Positions 62,733-64,000 of a stretch of DNA of 64,000 nt are shown here, piece by piece. Origin of the DNA: Streptococcus anginosus subsp. whileyi MAS624 (GTDB taxonomy: Bacteria > Bacillota > Bacilli > Lactobacillales > Streptococcaceae). A program made the translations under genes and the position numbers. Location of the stretch: assembly GCF_000478925.1 (NCBI RefSeq), contig NZ_AP013072.1:1156501-1220500 (forward strand), in the 5' to 3' direction. A model generated the notes under the pieces. The model was not told the origin of the DNA and made no database searches. It worked only from the letters and a program-made list of their open reading frames with translations. Position 1 is the stretch's first letter; each line of letters begins with the position of its first letter.

Positions 62733-63233
62733 TTAAGCTGCGTCTTCTTTGTTGTCTGCAACCGCTTTGACCGCAAGAGCAACGTTGCGCACTGGCGCTT
62801 GAAGTACAGAAAGGAGCATAGAAAGAAGTCCTTCGCGGTTTGGAAGAGTTGCAAGAGCAACGATTTCTTCTTTAGATGCGACAGCGCCTTCGATTGCACC
62901 ACCTTTGATTTCAAGTGCTTCAGCGTTTTTAGCAAAGTCGTTCAAGATTTTCGCTGGTGCGATAACATCTTCGTTAGAAAATGCTACTGCAGATGGTCCA
63001 ACAAATACTGATGCAAGATCTTCAAGACCAGCTTTTTCAGCTGCACGACGCAAGATTGAGTTTTTAATGACTTTATACTCAACTTCGCTTCCACGAAGCT
63101 CACGACGAAGAACTGTATCTTGCTCAACTGTCAAACCACGAGCGTCTACAACGACGATAGATGCAGCAGCTTTCATTTTTTCAGCTACTACGTCAACTAG
63201 TTCCGCTTTTTTAGCAATAATTGCTTCACTCAT
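62733..63233 (-). CDS. rplJ: 50S ribosomal protein L10
   Basis: 166 residues from ATG 63233 ([20 protein letters not shown]); GGAGGTG at 63240-63248 supports this start over the ATG four codons upstream. Stalk base protein that carries L7/L12 dimers; the C-terminal helix is present. It autoregulates through the leader at 63249-63405. Confidence 0.96.
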   Translation of the reverse strand: MSEAIIAKKAELVDVVAEKMKAAASIVVVDARGLTVEQDTVLRRELRGSEVEYKVIKNSILRRAAEKAGLEDLASVFVGPSAVAFSNEDVIAPAKILNDFAKNAEALEIKGGAIEGAVASKEEIVALATLPNREGLLSMLLSVLQAPVRNVALAVKAVADNKEDAA

Positions 63234-63248
63234 TAGTGTGTTCACCTC

Positions 63249-63405
63249 CGTAATTATTTTGCTTGGGGAATTTTTTCAAAAGAAAAACGCGCCCAAACCT
63301 AGACACGAAAGTACAATACGCTTCTTTTTACATGATACGTTTTGTCCTCGGTAGGATCTTTATGAGTCGAACTCCCCTACTGTCTTAGGCAGTTTTTTCA
63401 AACCA
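63249..63405 (-). promoter_or_regulatory. L10 leader (autoregulatory RNA)
   Basis: On the - strand: ACTGCCTAAGACAGT hairpin, then AGGGGAGTTCGACTC, AGATCCTACCGAGGAC and a long stem before the ribosome site. This is the order and core (GGGGAGTTCGACTC...TCCTACCGAGG) of the Firmicute L10 leader that binds L10(L12)4. Confidence 0.85.
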
Positions 63406-63552
63406 TTAATGATTGTAACATAAGAAAAAAAAGATTGCAAGAGTTTTTAATAATTTTTTTATAATAAAGTGAAAGTCTATCCTTTGGGGTAAGCAGATAC
63501 ATTAAATTTTTGAAAAAAGCACCAGCTCACTCGGAGTAGATGCCTTATACTC

Positions 63553-64000
63553 TTATAACTCTCTAGCTTTCAAATATTGCTCGTTTGCAATAAGTATTTT
63601 TTTGTAATACTGATCATAACTCTTACTAAATTTCCTTATTAGTGGAATTGCTATTTCATAATATTTATTGTCTAACATAAATGTTTGTAATTTATCTTGA
63701 ATTGTTTTCATAAGACTATTTTTATAATTGTCGCTATTTTTATAATCTTGATATTGAGCTATAATATTCTTATTTTCTTTTAGCCACTTTTCGACATTTT
63801 CTATTGCTTCAATTTTTGACGCATTAACTTCTTTTAGTACTTTCATATCAAAAGCAGAGCTTACTTCTTCAATATAATCTTGTTCTTCTTTACTAAGATT
63901 AAAAGAAGGAAGACTATCTAGATAGTTAACAAATTTTTTATAAGCTTCTTTTCCATCCTCTCTTAAATGTTCATTCAAAAATGGCTGGTATGCAGAAAAA
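63553..64000 (-). CDS. Unknown protein, partial (5' end outside window)
   Basis: At least 149 codons, open through base 64000: ...FSAYQPFLNEHLREDGKEAYKKF, then a strongly helical, Lys/Glu-rich sequence (KWLKENKNIIAQYQDYKNSDN) and end IANEQYLKAREL. The in-frame TTG at 63978 is unlikely to be the true start because sense codons continue upstream. No motif recognised. It precedes rplJ-rplL with a 300-bp gap, a place not usual for a ribosomal operon neighbour, so accessory DNA may begin here. Confidence 0.6.
   Translation of the reverse strand, partial: FSAYQPFLNEHLREDGKEAYKKFVNYLDSLPSFNLSKEEQDYIEEVSSAFDMKVLKEVNASKIEAIENVEKWLKENKNIIAQYQDYKNSDNYKNSLMKTIQDKLQTFMLDNKYYEIAIPLIRKFSKSYDQYYKKILIANEQYLKAREL

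Overview
The window is chromosomal DNA of a low-GC Firmicute and almost certainly a Streptococcus of the viridans type. CiaR/CiaH are near-identical in feel to the pneumococcal proteins. There is also a histidine-triad (Pht) protein next to an AdcAII/Lmb zinc lipoprotein, a galK-galT/galR locus, an LPXTG adhesin, and normal streptococcal neighbourhoods (obgE with its small downstream gene, dnaX-GAF, rimM-trmD, rplJ-rplL). Identification is by motif reading only; no database search was possible.

Layout. 1-10.9 kb is core: a partial pyrimidine-nucleoside phosphorylase with an RsmC-like methyltransferase, divergent coaA, rpsT, a P-loop kinase, an M20 peptidase, a cytoplasmic alpha-amylase, ciaRH, a Gln/Asn/Gly-rich membrane-anchored protein behind a good CiaR-type promoter, and an alpha/beta hydrolase. 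10,998-21,862 is an integrated element of about 10.9 kb in the 3' end of tRNA-Arg(CCT). It carries a tyrosine integrase, excisionase-like protein, Rep_2-type replication initiator with a pMV158-like nick-site hairpin, FtsK/TcpA-like ATPase, RelBE-type toxin-antitoxin, XRE regulator, SEC10/PgrA-type LPXTG protein and two unknown genes. 22-24.5 kb holds rplS, glcK and a decayed LysR gene.

24.5-34.6 kb is an unusual type I restriction-modification locus. A tyrosine recombinase is flanked by inverted single-TRD hsdS copies, one lacking a start codon and frameshifted, the other with ATA where ATG is expected. Next to it are hsdM with TPPY instead of NPPY, a class III Fic protein, another half-size hsdS, a DUF3644-like protein with an RNxxxH HEPN motif, a candidate small RNA or terminator, hsdR, and a fourth half-size hsdS-like gene. 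This is the most interesting part of the window.

34.8-64 kb is core again with accessory patches: an aldo/keto reductase broken by a 7-bp tandem duplication, a PTS IIC/DUF915 pair, hom-thrB, a polysaccharide deacetylase, obgE, galKT/galR, birA, a yjdF riboswitch gene, dnaX, pht-adcAII under tandem AdcR sites, rimM-trmD, an ABC transporter preceded by a 29-codon Cys-containing peptide ORF, and rplJ-rplL with an L10 leader. Between the ABC transporter and rplL lies a small insert bounded by about 145-bp copies of the rplL 3' end. It carries a frameshifted gene with a PD-(D/E)xK-like motif. Two 41-bp-period tandem repeat loci and two copies of a larger interspersed repeat lie between genes.
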